Below, in pieces: positions 1-7,719 of a DNA stretch of 64,000 nucleotides (positions are counted from its first letter, which is position 1; the number at the start of each line of letters is the position of its first letter). The DNA is taken from positions 62,001-126,000 of the forward strand of contig JAFUYH010000021.1 in the NCBI GenBank assembly GCA_017470605.1, in the 5' to 3' direction. The stretch is from Treponema sp. (GTDB lineage Bacteria > Spirochaetota > Spirochaetia > Treponematales > Treponemataceae). Made by a program: the position numbers and the translations under genes. The notes under the pieces were generated by a model. It was not told where the DNA came from. It did no database searches and saw only the letters and a list, made by a program, of their open reading frames with translations.

Positions 1-792
1 GAAGTTTTGAGCGGAAAAAAAGAAACTGTAATTTTTGAATTTGAAGAGATTTCTGAGCAGGAAAGCCTGAATTTTCTTCAAAACCGGACAGAAAGGCGCA
101 TAAAATGTGAATTTCAGGGTGAAAAAAGCGGAAAAATTCAAAAAACAGAAGAAATATGTTATGGTGCAATAGTGCTTTCCAGCAGAAAACTTCCTGTGTC
201 TCCAGAAGATTTTGCAGAAGCATGGATAAATGAAATTTCAGAAAAAGGCCTTTCATGTCTTCCTCTTGATGAAAAAACACAAAGCCTTCTGCTCAGGGCA
301 GAATTCCTTTTGCAGCAGGAGGCTCTAAAATCAGTCAGTCTGGAAGTCGGTCAGGAAGATTTATACAGTCACCTGCAGAATAATGCCCGGGAATGGCTTA
401 TTCCTTTTCTTTCTGCTGAGCAAAAGACTTCTGCAGGTCTTAGTTCAAAAGTAATTTATGATGCGCTTTTCTGGTATCTGCAGGGGCAGGAAATAGACAC
501 ACTTGCTCCCGAAACACTCATTCTGGAAAATGGAAGACGCTGTCGTGTAATTTACGAAAAGCAGTCAGAAATCCGCCCGGTAATAGAAATCATCATACAG
601 CGTATTTTTGGATGTAAAAGCACTCCTCAGATTTGCGGAAAAAAAGTTTTGTTCCGTCTTCTTTCACCGGCAAGCCGCCCTCTTCAGGTTACAGAAGATT
701 TGGAAGGTTTTTGGAAAGGTGCCTGGCCGGAAATATGCAGGGAAATGAAAGGTCGTTATCCAAAACATAACTGGAATCCAGAAATTATATAG
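1..792 (+). CDS. hrpB: ATP-dependent helicase HrpB, C-terminal part (5' end outside window)
   Basis: The reading frame is open from the first base, so the gene begins before the window and only about the last 263 codons are present. The C-terminal signature is diagnostic: 'LLSPASRPLQVTEDLEGFW' followed by 'EMKGRYPKHNW' is the conserved end of HrpB-type DEAH-box helicases, and 'IFGCKSTPQICGKKV' matches the block before it. The helicase motor domains (DEAH, SAT) would lie upstream. HrpB is a cytoplasmic DExH NTPase whose physiological role is poorly defined in most bacteria. A TTG at base 7 could be read as a start, but it would give a protein with no helicase motifs, so truncation by the window edge is the better reading. 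Confidence 0.87.
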   Translation, partial: EVLSGKKETVIFEFEEISEQESLNFLQNRTERRIKCEFQGEKSGKIQKTEEICYGAIVLSSRKLPVSPEDFAEAWINEISEKGLSCLPLDEKTQSLLLRAEFLLQQEALKSVSLEVGQEDLYSHLQNNAREWLIPFLSAEQKTSAGLSSKVIYDALFWYLQGQEIDTLAPETLILENGRRCRVIYEKQSEIRPVIEIIIQRIFGCKSTPQICGKKVLFRLLSPASRPLQVTEDLEGFWKGAWPEICREMKGRYPKHNWNPEII

Positions 793-863
793 ATTTTTTC
801 TTGTTTTCCACGTACAATGATAGTAGCAATATCAGTATGATTTGCAAAAAGGAGCCAGATAAC

Positions 864-2159
864 TTGGAAAAAAAAGAGCCTTCTAAAATGGCGCAGACAA
901 TCGGATTTCTTGCCACATCAGCATCTTTACTTTATCATATAGCTATCTTTTTTGTTTTTCTGATATTAAGAGTTTATCCGATGTTTTTTTATAACATCAT
1001 CAGTATTTCTATTTTTTCAATCCTGCTCTTTCTGATTCCTCATAGAAAATCTCTTGTAGTCCTTTTTACAATAGCAACTACGGAAGTTGTAGTCCATCAG
1101 ATTCTGGCAGAATACTTTATAGGCTCAGAAGCGAACTTTCACTTTTTTATCTTTGTGGTAGGACTTTTGCCTTATCTTGTTTTTGATTACCATTTTAAAG
1201 CTTCCATTCCAATGACTACTATTACGACCATGATATTTGTAGCCCTTGAAAATTTTTCTTTTCCGGGAGTTTATGAAATTCCAATCACTACAATCAGGAT
1301 TTTAAAGTATATAAACGTTTCCATTGCTATCATTATGATAGTTATGGCAATTCTTCTGTTTACAATGCTTGTTTCCAGAAGTGAAAAGAAAATTACCAGT
1401 CAGAATAACATGCTTGAAGGAGAAATTAAGCGGGCTTCTGTAATTCAGTCGGCTTTTTTTAAGCAGAATGTAAAGGGGCTTAAAGGCTGGGATGTTTCTT
1501 ATTTTATTAAACCGATGGCTGGTGTTTCTGGAGACTTTTTTGATTTTTGCAGGACTGGAAATCAGCTTGACGGACTGGGGATTTTTGATGTTTCTGGTCA
1601 TGGAATTTCTTCCGGTCTGATTACAATGCTTGTTAAAAATATTATACATCAGGAATTCTACAATAATCAGAATATGGAATTGTGGGAAATTCTGAACAAA
1701 ATTAATGACAGAATTGTTGAAGAAAAAGGTGATGTAGAAAATTATCTTACTGGAATTCTGACCCGCTTTACTCCGACTCAGGCAGAAATGGTAATTGCGG
1801 GGCATCCGACTCCAATCATCTACAAAAAAAATACAGGAAAATGCGATTATCTTAAAAAGACAACAGAATCTAGTGGTGCTATTGGAATTGCTGGTTTTCC
1901 TACTTTCTATATTTCTCAATATGTTGATTTTGAAGATGGCGACCGTCTTTTTTATTTTTCGGACGGAGTAACAGATGCCAGTAATGAAAAAAAGGAGGCC
2001 TTTGGAAGAGAACGGCTTCTGCAGGCTTTTAGGGAATCCATTTATCTTGATGCAGATTCCCAGATTAACTATATTCGTTCAAGCATTTCTGAATTCAGGG
2101 GAAATGCCGTTCAAAATGATGATATTACAATGATTTGCATTGTACGCGGAAATAAATAA
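864..2159 (+). CDS. Membrane-anchored SpoIIE/PP2C-type serine phosphatase
   Basis: A 431-residue protein with about six hydrophobic segments (residues ~12-180), a short charged linker and a C-terminal PP2C (SpoIIE/RsbU) domain from ~200. Metal-binding motifs are visible: 'GVSGDFFDF' (~219), 'FDVSGHG' (~240), 'FSDGVTDA' (~365) and 'QNDDIT' (~416). Family knowledge: such phosphatases dephosphorylate STAS-domain anti-anti-sigma factors in partner-switching pathways. No STAS antagonist or RsbW kinase gene is next to it. I chose the TTG at 864 because AAAAAGGAG sits 9 bases upstream. A longer reading from TTG 801 is possible but has no ribosome site. The next gene begins one base after its stop, so the two are probably cotranscribed. 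Domain call is strong; the signal sensed by the membrane part is unknown. Confidence 0.85.
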   Translation: MEKKEPSKMAQTIGFLATSASLLYHIAIFFVFLILRVYPMFFYNIISISIFSILLFLIPHRKSLVVLFTIATTEVVVHQILAEYFIGSEANFHFFIFVVGLLPYLVFDYHFKASIPMTTITTMIFVALENFSFPGVYEIPITTIRILKYINVSIAIIMIVMAILLFTMLVSRSEKKITSQNNMLEGEIKRASVIQSAFFKQNVKGLKGWDVSYFIKPMAGVSGDFFDFCRTGNQLDGLGIFDVSGHGISSGLITMLVKNIIHQEFYNNQNMELWEILNKINDRIVEEKGDVENYLTGILTRFTPTQAEMVIAGHPTPIIYKKNTGKCDYLKKTTESSGAIGIAGFPTFYISQYVDFEDGDRLFYFSDGVTDASNEKKEAFGRERLLQAFRESIYLDADSQINYIRSSISEFRGNAVQNDDITMICIVRGNK

Positions 2160-2160
2160 A

Positions 2161-2976
2161 ATGATTCTTATAATTTTAGGCATTCTCTGTATTATTTATG
2201 ACTTTATTTTAAACTGCATTTCTCCGGGTACTTTTCTGGATATTCTGACTTCTTTTTCTCACATCTGGACTGCTCTGGGGATAATTTTGATTTTTACCGG
2301 CGTTTTCCGCAGAAAAACAGGCCGCTGGTTCTGGAGCGGCTGGAAAGGCTGGCTAAAGGGAACTGTTCTTGGCTTTATCTGTGCGGGCGCGGTAATCAGC
2401 CTGATTAATCTTGGGTTTATTTGCAGTCCAGGCCTTGCGGGGCTGGATGAGGATTGTGATTACGTGATTTTGCTGGGCGGGGGCATTGATAAAAACGGGA
2501 AACTCCCGCCTTCGGTGATGAACCGGGTGGGGGGCGCTGCCGAGTATCTGGGGGCGCATGAAAACGCGTTTTGTGTTGTTACCGGGGGGACGCTTAAGTG
2601 GCTGCCTTATGCCGAGGCGCCGGAGATTAAACGGCAGCTGGAGGCGGCAGGTATTGCCGGTGAGCGGATTCTGGTAGAAGACCAGGCTCTTGATACTATT
2701 CAGAATTTTCAGTTAAGCTGCCGCCTGCTTGCCCAGCACGAAGGCCTTCCTGAATCCGAAATTTTACAGAAGCGTTTTGTTGTAATTTCAAATTATTATC
2801 ATTTAAGGCGGGCAGAACGTCTTGCTAAACGTATGGGCTTTAGTCATGTTGCTGGAATTGGAACCCGTTGTGCCCCGATTCTAGTTCCCATGTCTTATCT
2901 GCGCGAAATCTGTGCCTACATCAAGTTGAATCTGCGTATTCTTTTTACAGGCGAACCTGGGCCTATTTTGCAGTAA
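2161..2976 (+). CDS. YdcF/SanA-like DUF218 membrane protein
   Basis: 271 residues: about three N-terminal transmembrane segments (to ~85) followed by a DUF218 domain (~98-250). Typical family features are 'DYVILLGGG' at the start of the Rossmann-like fold, 'VVTGG', a 'APEIKRQLEAAGI' helix and 'VVISNYYHLRRAERLAKRMG'. Members of this family (SanA, YdcF, ElyC) act at the envelope in cell-wall or lipid-carrier metabolism, but the reaction is not settled. The ATG lies one base after the preceding phosphatase stop; a TTG start 21 bases earlier would overlap that gene. The middle of the gene (about 2.4-2.7 kb) is visibly more GC-rich than its surroundings. Its 3' end overlaps the convergent proB by 14 bases. 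Confidence 0.8.
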   Translation: MILIILGILCIIYDFILNCISPGTFLDILTSFSHIWTALGIILIFTGVFRRKTGRWFWSGWKGWLKGTVLGFICAGAVISLINLGFICSPGLAGLDEDCDYVILLGGGIDKNGKLPPSVMNRVGGAAEYLGAHENAFCVVTGGTLKWLPYAEAPEIKRQLEAAGIAGERILVEDQALDTIQNFQLSCRLLAQHEGLPESEILQKRFVVISNYYHLRRAERLAKRMGFSHVAGIGTRCAPILVPMSYLREICAYIKLNLRILFTGEPGPILQ

Positions 2977-3763
2977 AAATTGTTCCTGCAATCTTGCCTT
3001 CGTAAAGGTTTTCCAGAGCACGCTCATAACTTCCGTTGGCAAGAAGCAGATTAATTCCGTATTCTGTTACCTTTTCTGCAGCCTGAATTTTTGTTTCAAT
3101 TCCGCCGGTTCCAAAGGCATTTGTTTCACCAATTTTTATAGATTTTCTTAATTCTGCAATGGAATCAACTTTTTCAATAAGTTTGGCGTTTTTATTTGTC
3201 TTAGGATTGTCTGTGTAAATGCCGTCAATGTCGCTAAAAAGAATCAAAAGGTCTGCTGACCATAAAATTGCTGTGAGTGCCGAAAGGTTATCGTTATCAC
3301 CAATTTTATCTTCTTCAAAAGAAACACTGTCGTTTTCATTTATGATTGGAATTACGCCTTCATCTACCAGAGTAAAAAGCGTGTTGCGGATATTCAGAGT
3401 GTGGAGGTTGTTTTCAAAATCTTCTTTTGTAAAAAGCAGCTGACCGATGTGAAGCCCCTGCTGCTGAAAGGCTTTGCGCCACTGGTGCATAAGTTCCACC
3501 TGCCCTATTGCGCACAAGGCCTGGCGGTAATGCACATCTTTTTTGCGGGCCCATTCTTTTGTGGTAGAAACGCCGGCAACCTGCGCTCCAGAAGAAACTA
3601 CAACAATTTCTTTTCCCAGCTTTATAAGGTTGGCACACTGCTGTGCAAAACTGGCCATAAAATCTGTGTTCTGGGTTCCGTCTTCTTTTGCAAGAGTATT
3701 TGAACCGATTTTAATTACAATTTTTCTGGCACTTTTAAAAATCTCTGAAATATCTTGATTCAT
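2963..3763 (-). CDS. proB: Glutamate 5-kinase, short form without PUA domain
   Basis: First step of proline synthesis: ATP-dependent phosphorylation of glutamate to gamma-glutamyl phosphate in the cytoplasm. The 266-residue protein is an amino-acid-kinase fold with 'VIKIGSNTLAKEDG' near the N-terminus, 'SSGAQVAGV' (~57), 'INENDSVSFEEDKIGDNDNL' (~140-160) and 'GTGGIETKIQAA'. The C-terminal PUA domain of the enterobacterial enzyme (about 367 residues) is absent; short ProB proteins occur in several lineages. A TATAAT box ends 8 bases before the ATG and no Shine-Dalgarno is visible, suggesting leaderless translation. proA lies about 2 kb further along on the same strand, separated by two envelope-protein genes, so the pathway pair is not contiguous. 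Confidence 0.92.
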   Translation of the reverse strand: MNQDISEIFKSARKIVIKIGSNTLAKEDGTQNTDFMASFAQQCANLIKLGKEIVVVSSGAQVAGVSTTKEWARKKDVHYRQALCAIGQVELMHQWRKAFQQQGLHIGQLLFTKEDFENNLHTLNIRNTLFTLVDEGVIPIINENDSVSFEEDKIGDNDNLSALTAILWSADLLILFSDIDGIYTDNPKTNKNAKLIEKVDSIAELRKSIKIGETNAFGTGGIETKIQAAEKVTEYGINLLLANGSYERALENLYEGKIAGTIFTAK

Positions 3764-3771
3764 GATTTTGC

Positions 3772-3777
3772 ATTATA
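3772..3777 (-). promoter_or_regulatory. -10 box of proB, leaderless configuration
   Basis: TATAAT on the minus strand, 8 bases before the proB ATG. A transcript starting about 7 bases downstream would begin at or next to the start codon. Confidence 0.5.
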
Positions 3778-3818
3778 GAAAATATTTTGAACTTTGTCAC
3801 TTTATTGAGTGTTGTAGT

Positions 3819-4388
3819 TTATTTTGTTTGGAATCTAAAACCGCCTGCAAGAGAAAATCCAAAGTCGATTTTGTTGTACAGTTCCCAGTTTGCGGCCTGC
3901 AGGTATTCAATTTGGGGGCCTGCTCCAAAGAAAAAGCCATGATGCCCTTTTGGCGGCATAAACATAAAATATGGCATGGCATCTGCAAACATATAAAAAT
4001 CTACACCCTTTATAAAGGTAAAGCCGCAGCCAGCCCTGGTGTATAAAAAGATTTCCATTTGAGGCCAGGAACTTTCATGAAAACTGTATGAAATTGCTGA
4101 ATTAACGTTTACGCTGATGCCTGGCAGACTGTACATCATATTTACAGAACTTCCTGCTCCCAGATAAAAGTTCAAATTTCCCAGAGACGGAAGCGAAAAG
4201 AGGACAGAAGTTCCTGCAGACATATCAAAATCCTTAAAATCAGGATTCCAGATTCTTTTATTATAAGTATCATACTCACTTGTTCCCATTACTGGCAGTA
4301 TGTCTAAATCTTTCATGATGATTACATCACAAAATGCAGAGATTCCCAGAAAAATAGATGCAAATAAAATACAGGCTAGTTTTTTCAT
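3819..4388 (-). CDS. Predicted secreted/outer-membrane protein, function unknown
   Basis: 189 residues starting with a clear signal peptide ('MKKLACILFASIFLGISAFC', cleavage probably after the Ala/Cys region). The remainder alternates aromatic and polar residues and ends in 'FGFSLAGGFRFQTK', with a terminal aromatic/charged strand typical of small beta-barrels. This suggests an outer-membrane or periplasmic beta protein (inference). AAGG lies about 8 bases before the ATG. It starts 16 bases after the stop of the upstream lipoprotein gene on the same strand, so the two probably form an operon. I do not recognise a named family. Confidence 0.6.
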   Translation of the reverse strand: MKKLACILFASIFLGISAFCDVIIMKDLDILPVMGTSEYDTYNKRIWNPDFKDFDMSAGTSVLFSLPSLGNLNFYLGAGSSVNMMYSLPGISVNVNSAISYSFHESSWPQMEIFLYTRAGCGFTFIKGVDFYMFADAMPYFMFMPPKGHHGFFFGAGPQIEYLQAANWELYNKIDFGFSLAGGFRFQTK

Positions 4389-4404
4389 CTTGACCTTCTT
4401 GATA

Positions 4405-5643
4405 TTAGAGTAGTTCTGAAGCAGAAATGATTATTTCTTCAGAAATTTTAAGACTTTCCAAATCTACATAACGGATGGAAATTTCTTCAAAGTTATTTCC
4501 ATCTGTAATCAGATAGAGTTTAGAATCTATCAGCTTTGTATAGCTTAATAATTTTATATTCGGGATATTAAATGATTGGATTTTTGTAAATTCTGAATCA
4601 GAAGGATTTGCCTTGAACAAATCATAAGTTTCAGTGATTGAGTTTGTATATATAACATATAAATCATCCTTATAAAAAAAGGCAGATTTATCCCAGAAAT
4701 CATCTATATCAAAAGTTGCTCTGGACACAGCTGTATCATCCAGATTAAAAGTACAGTAATATCTTTTTTCTGAATCAAAATCATAATTGCTCTTTCTTTC
4801 ATAGCATCTTAGAAGAATCTTCCTGTTTTGAATTTCTTCTATAACGTAATCATAATATAAATTTTTATCAGTTTCCCATGAAACAAGCGGCTCAAAAGAG
4901 CTTCCGTCATCTGAAAGTCTGGAAACAGTAAATTTATTGTCTTTTTCTAAAAGGATATAAAGATTTTGGTTATCCGAATAATTCTGAATATAGCTGGCTG
5001 ATTTTATTTTGATGGTATTTTCTTTAAGGCTGTCAATATTAATAATATTGAACTTATATAAGTATTTTTCTTCTTCATCAGAATCAAAGAGATAATCATA
5101 GTCACTATGACAGAAAAATTTATCTGTATTGTTATAAGAGTATTCTGTGAATTTATTGCTTTTTACAGAAATTTTACCGCTTGTCTTATCCAGTAAGACC
5201 ATACGGTAGTAATGGCAGGGGTTTTTATAGTCATTGTAGTAAAAGCCTCCGTCTTGAAAAACGGAAGTGTAATATCTTTCTTCTTTGCACCAGTCTGACA
5301 TTTTCCATGAAGAAGAAGAATTGCGGCCTTCGAAAAAAGCCCAGTCGTAAATGCTGTTGCTTTCTGTGTCGTAAACTGCAAAAATATTGCCTGTAGTTTC
5401 GTAAATAGGATATTCGTCTTTTGTGTTGCCAAAAAGGTATAGTTTTTTATTTACAGGCAGTGTGAATACCAGCGGATTTTTCAAAGTGTCAAAACTTTTC
5501 ATGGAAGTTCTGGCAGACAGTTTATCTACTGTTTCCTGATTTCCTTCTGTGAAAAGACGGCAGGAAGCAAAAAATGGGCTTAGCAGGAAAATTGCCAGAG
5601 CGCAGATTAAAGAAAATATGTGTTTTATAGTTGAGCTGTTCAT
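4405..5643 (-). CDS. Predicted lipoprotein, 412 residues, unknown function
   Basis: The N-terminus has a hydrophobic stretch ending in a lipobox-like 'FFASC', so the mature protein should be lipid-anchored after that Cys. The rest is rich in Asp, Tyr, Lys and Asn and contains recurring 'YDTESNSIYDW', 'LLDKTSGKI' and 'YVDLESLKI'-like segments, which resemble the blades of a beta-propeller repeat (inference from spacing and hydrophobicity). No catalytic motif is visible. TATTAT sits 7 bases before the ATG. A run of five Gs lies in between but almost touches the start, so it is too close for a normal ribosome site. It is followed by the small secreted protein gene on the same strand. Confidence 0.62.
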   Translation of the reverse strand: MNSSTIKHIFSLICALAIFLLSPFFASCRLFTEGNQETVDKLSARTSMKSFDTLKNPLVFTLPVNKKLYLFGNTKDEYPIYETTGNIFAVYDTESNSIYDWAFFEGRNSSSSWKMSDWCKEERYYTSVFQDGGFYYNDYKNPCHYYRMVLLDKTSGKISVKSNKFTEYSYNNTDKFFCHSDYDYLFDSDEEEKYLYKFNIINIDSLKENTIKIKSASYIQNYSDNQNLYILLEKDNKFTVSRLSDDGSSFEPLVSWETDKNLYYDYVIEEIQNRKILLRCYERKSNYDFDSEKRYYCTFNLDDTAVSRATFDIDDFWDKSAFFYKDDLYVIYTNSITETYDLFKANPSDSEFTKIQSFNIPNIKLLSYTKLIDSKLYLITDGNNFEEISIRYVDLESLKISEEIIISASELL

Positions 5644-5804
5644 GCCCCCTATAATAAATTCACTTTTTTGAGAAGTAAATATGTCTGGATACGAAATAAC
5701 CGAAGTTACCGCAAAAAGAACCGCGGTTCAAAGGGGAATGGTCAGCGTATGACTTGGCAGGGGGCCCTGTCTTACCTATTCTGCCTGCTCTGCCTGCAAA
5801 TTTT
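5644..5804. other. Intergenic region between divergent lipoprotein gene and proA 3' end
   Basis: Contains a plus-strand reading frame of 23 codons from ATG 5681 to TGA 5752 with no ribosome site, a small palindrome AACCGCGGTT, and a repetitive CTGCCTGCTCTGCCTGC patch. No gene family is recognisable. It may be degenerate sequence. Confidence 0.35.
5651..5656 (-). promoter_or_regulatory. -10 box of the 412-residue lipoprotein gene
   Basis: TATTAT on the minus strand with a 7-base gap to the ATG; leaderless configuration. The same AT-rich patch also reads TATAAT on the plus strand, so it could fire both ways. Confidence 0.4.
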
Positions 5805-7067
5805 CTACCTTATCTGGCCTTCGCCGTCTATAAGGTATTTTGTAGTGGTAAGGGCTTTTATTCCCATCGGGCCGCGGGCATGAAGTTTTTGCGTGCTTAT
5901 TCCAAGTTCTGCGCCAAAACCAAATTCACCGCCGTCTGTAAAGCGGGTACTTGCGTTCACGTAAACACAGGCGGCATCTATGCGGCTCTGAAAAAGGCGG
6001 GCTGCGGCGCGGCTTTCTGTGATTATGCTTTCGCTATGCTTTGTATTATGGGAATTAATATAAGTAATTGCTTCGTCTATGCTGTTTACGGTTTTTATGC
6101 AGCATTCATAGTCCAGATATTCGTTTCCAAAATCTTCTTCTGTGGCTGGCAGGGCATTTTTTAAAAAGGGCATGGCCGCTTTGTCTGCATGAAGTTTTAC
6201 CCGGCCTGCAAATGTTTCTTCCAGTTTTGGCAGGAATTCTTTTGCAATTGCGCTGTTTACAACAATACATTCAATTGCATTGCAAACGCTTGGCCTTTGG
6301 ATTTTTGCATTTTCTGCAATGCGGCAGGCCATCTGCAGGTCTGCATCATCATGAATGTAAAGGTGGCAGACTCCGCTTCCTGTTTCAATTACAGGTACGC
6401 GGGCATTGCTCACAACATTCTGAATCAGCTTTTTTCCTCCGCGTGGAAGAACTACGTCTATCAGGCCTACAGCATTCAAAATCTGGTTTACATCTTCGTG
6501 ATTATGGTTGCCGGAATCTACTTCTACAAGTTCAATGGTTTCCGGAACTCCGCACCCTTTAAGTTCTGCATCAGAAAGTGCCTCTTTTATAATGCGGACA
6601 ATTTCGCAGTTTGAATTATAGGCAGAAGAAGAGCCTCTCAGCAAAATGGCGTTTCCGCTTTTGTAGGCAAGGCAGAAAGCGTCTACCGTTACGTTTGGGC
6701 GGCTTTCATAAATAATAGCCACAACCCCAAGCGGAACGCGCACCTGGCGGATATTCATGCCGTTAGGAGTTTTCCAGCCGGCAACTTCTTCTCCAATAGG
6801 GTCGCCTCCCCCAATAACAATGTTCATGCTTTCTATAATGCCGTCTATGCGCTTGTCGTTTAAAGTAAGGCGGTCTATAAGAGATTCGCTCATTCCGTTA
6901 GCGCGTCCATTTTCTATATCTGTCTGATTTGCTTTTATAATTGAAGCGCGGTTTTTATCAAGAGCCAGAGCAACAGCAGAAAGTGCTGCGTTTTTTGTGT
7001 TGGCATTCTGAAGGGCAAGTTTTTCGCTTCCAGAACGTAAAGATTTACAGATTGCGTTTAAGTCCAT
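5805..7067 (-). CDS. proA: Gamma-glutamyl phosphate reductase
   Basis: Second step of proline synthesis: NADPH-dependent reduction of gamma-glutamyl phosphate to glutamate semialdehyde. The 420-residue length matches the family. Diagnostic motifs are 'PLGVVAIIYESRPNVTVDA', 'GNAILLRGSSSAYNSN', 'VLPRGGKKLI', 'VIETGSGVCHLYIHDDAD' and 'QRPSVCNAIECIV', whose Cys (~262) is the expected catalytic thiol, and the C-terminal 'HARGPMGIKALTTTKY'. I place the start at ATG 7067 (MDLNAICKSL), with a GGGGG run 6 bases upstream. Extending to 7109 would run through a transcription terminator hairpin. Partner proB is about 2 kb downstream. Confidence 0.94.
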   Translation of the reverse strand: MDLNAICKSLRSGSEKLALQNANTKNAALSAVALALDKNRASIIKANQTDIENGRANGMSESLIDRLTLNDKRIDGIIESMNIVIGGGDPIGEEVAGWKTPNGMNIRQVRVPLGVVAIIYESRPNVTVDAFCLAYKSGNAILLRGSSSAYNSNCEIVRIIKEALSDAELKGCGVPETIELVEVDSGNHNHEDVNQILNAVGLIDVVLPRGGKKLIQNVVSNARVPVIETGSGVCHLYIHDDADLQMACRIAENAKIQRPSVCNAIECIVVNSAIAKEFLPKLEETFAGRVKLHADKAAMPFLKNALPATEEDFGNEYLDYECCIKTVNSIDEAITYINSHNTKHSESIITESRAAARLFQSRIDAACVYVNASTRFTDGGEFGFGAELGISTQKLHARGPMGIKALTTTKYLIDGEGQIR

Positions 7068-7080
7068 TACAGACCCCCAT

Positions 7081-7113
7081 AAAAAAAATGACGTGTCATT
7101 TTCAGGCACGTCA
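7081..7113 (-). terminator. Rho-independent terminator between the hypothetical gene and proA
   Basis: On the minus strand TGACGTG and CACGTCA form a 7-bp stem with an 11-base spacer, followed directly by eight Ts. It ends the upstream 173-residue gene 40-70 bases before the proA start, so proA probably has its own promoter or depends on readthrough. The spacer also contains an overlapping alternative pairing, AAAATGAC with GTCATTTT. Confidence 0.75.
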
Positions 7114-7131
7114 ATAAAGGTTTATTTTCTT

Positions 7132-7653
7132 CTAGTAATTAGCCAGGAAGTACATTCCCAGCATCATAGCAAGCCTATATTTATCTTCAGACCAGTCTGC
7201 CTGTTTAGGAAGATTAGAAATGTACCACCAGAATATTCCGAATTCGGGGTCAATCCTAAGTGAATATTCAGCAAAATCTTCAGAATCAGGATTCTGCCCG
7301 AACATTAAAAATACAGCCTGATTTATAATCTGAAGGAAAGGAAGGTAATCTTCTTTCCATGTGTTCTTAGTGCGGAATTCATTAAGCTGATAAAGAAGCT
7401 GGTCTTTAAGAGCAATATCAGATTTTTCTACCCAGGTTTTCTGAATTAAAAGAGTAAGATTATTTTTGAAACTTGAAACTAATTTTGAAATGCCGTTTTC
7501 GTCAGTTTTAGAGAATCCGTCATTTGAGCCAAAAGCAACAGCAATCAAATCAACGGATGATTCAAAACCAGATGAGTTTTCAAGAAAAGCTGGAAGCGAA
7601 TTAATGGTATTTGAATCTAAAAAGTCAGAAAGAATTTCAGCCTGTTTTGTCAT
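7132..7653 (-). CDS. Hypothetical cytoplasmic protein, 173 residues
   Basis: No signal peptide or membrane segment. It is acidic, with a C-terminal half rich in Trp and Tyr ('EFGIFWWYISNLPKQADWSEDKYRLAMMLGMYFLANY', given here in pieces: 'FGIFWWYISNL', 'DKYRLAMMLGMYF'). I recognise no family. The start is ambiguous: ATG 7653 is preferred, while a TTG 36 bases upstream overlaps the likely promoter (TTGAAA, 15 bases, TATAAT). The gene is divergent from the MATE transporter gene and ends at a good terminator, so it is monocistronic. Confidence 0.55.
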   Translation of the reverse strand: MTKQAEILSDFLDSNTINSLPAFLENSSGFESSVDLIAVAFGSNDGFSKTDENGISKLVSSFKNNLTLLIQKTWVEKSDIALKDQLLYQLNEFRTKNTWKEDYLPFLQIINQAVFLMFGQNPDSEDFAEYSLRIDPEFGIFWWYISNLPKQADWSEDKYRLAMMLGMYFLANY

Positions 7654-7706
7654 ATCAGTGATATTATAATTTTTAACAAAAAGTTTCAATCATCAAGAAA
7701 ATACGC

Positions 7707-7712
7707 TATAAT
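7707..7712 (+). promoter_or_regulatory. -10 box of MATE gene, leaderless configuration
   Basis: TATAAT ends 7 bases before the ATG and no Shine-Dalgarno lies between. The transcript would start at or beside the ATG. Confidence 0.55.
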
Positions 7713-7719
7713 TACACTG

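Noticed and set aside
801..863. Longer N-terminus of the SpoIIE phosphatase from TTG 801
   Set aside because: No ribosome site there, whereas AAAAAGGAG sits 9 bases before TTG 864.
1302..1919. Long antisense reading frame opposite the SpoIIE phosphatase gene
   Set aside because: It mirrors a well-supported gene, shows no domain and has no ribosome site; similar long antisense frames occur opposite proA, GH51 and other genes and are coding shadows.
5681..5752. 23-codon plus-strand frame between the lipoprotein gene and proA
   Set aside because: No homology recognised, no ribosome site, and too short to distinguish from chance.
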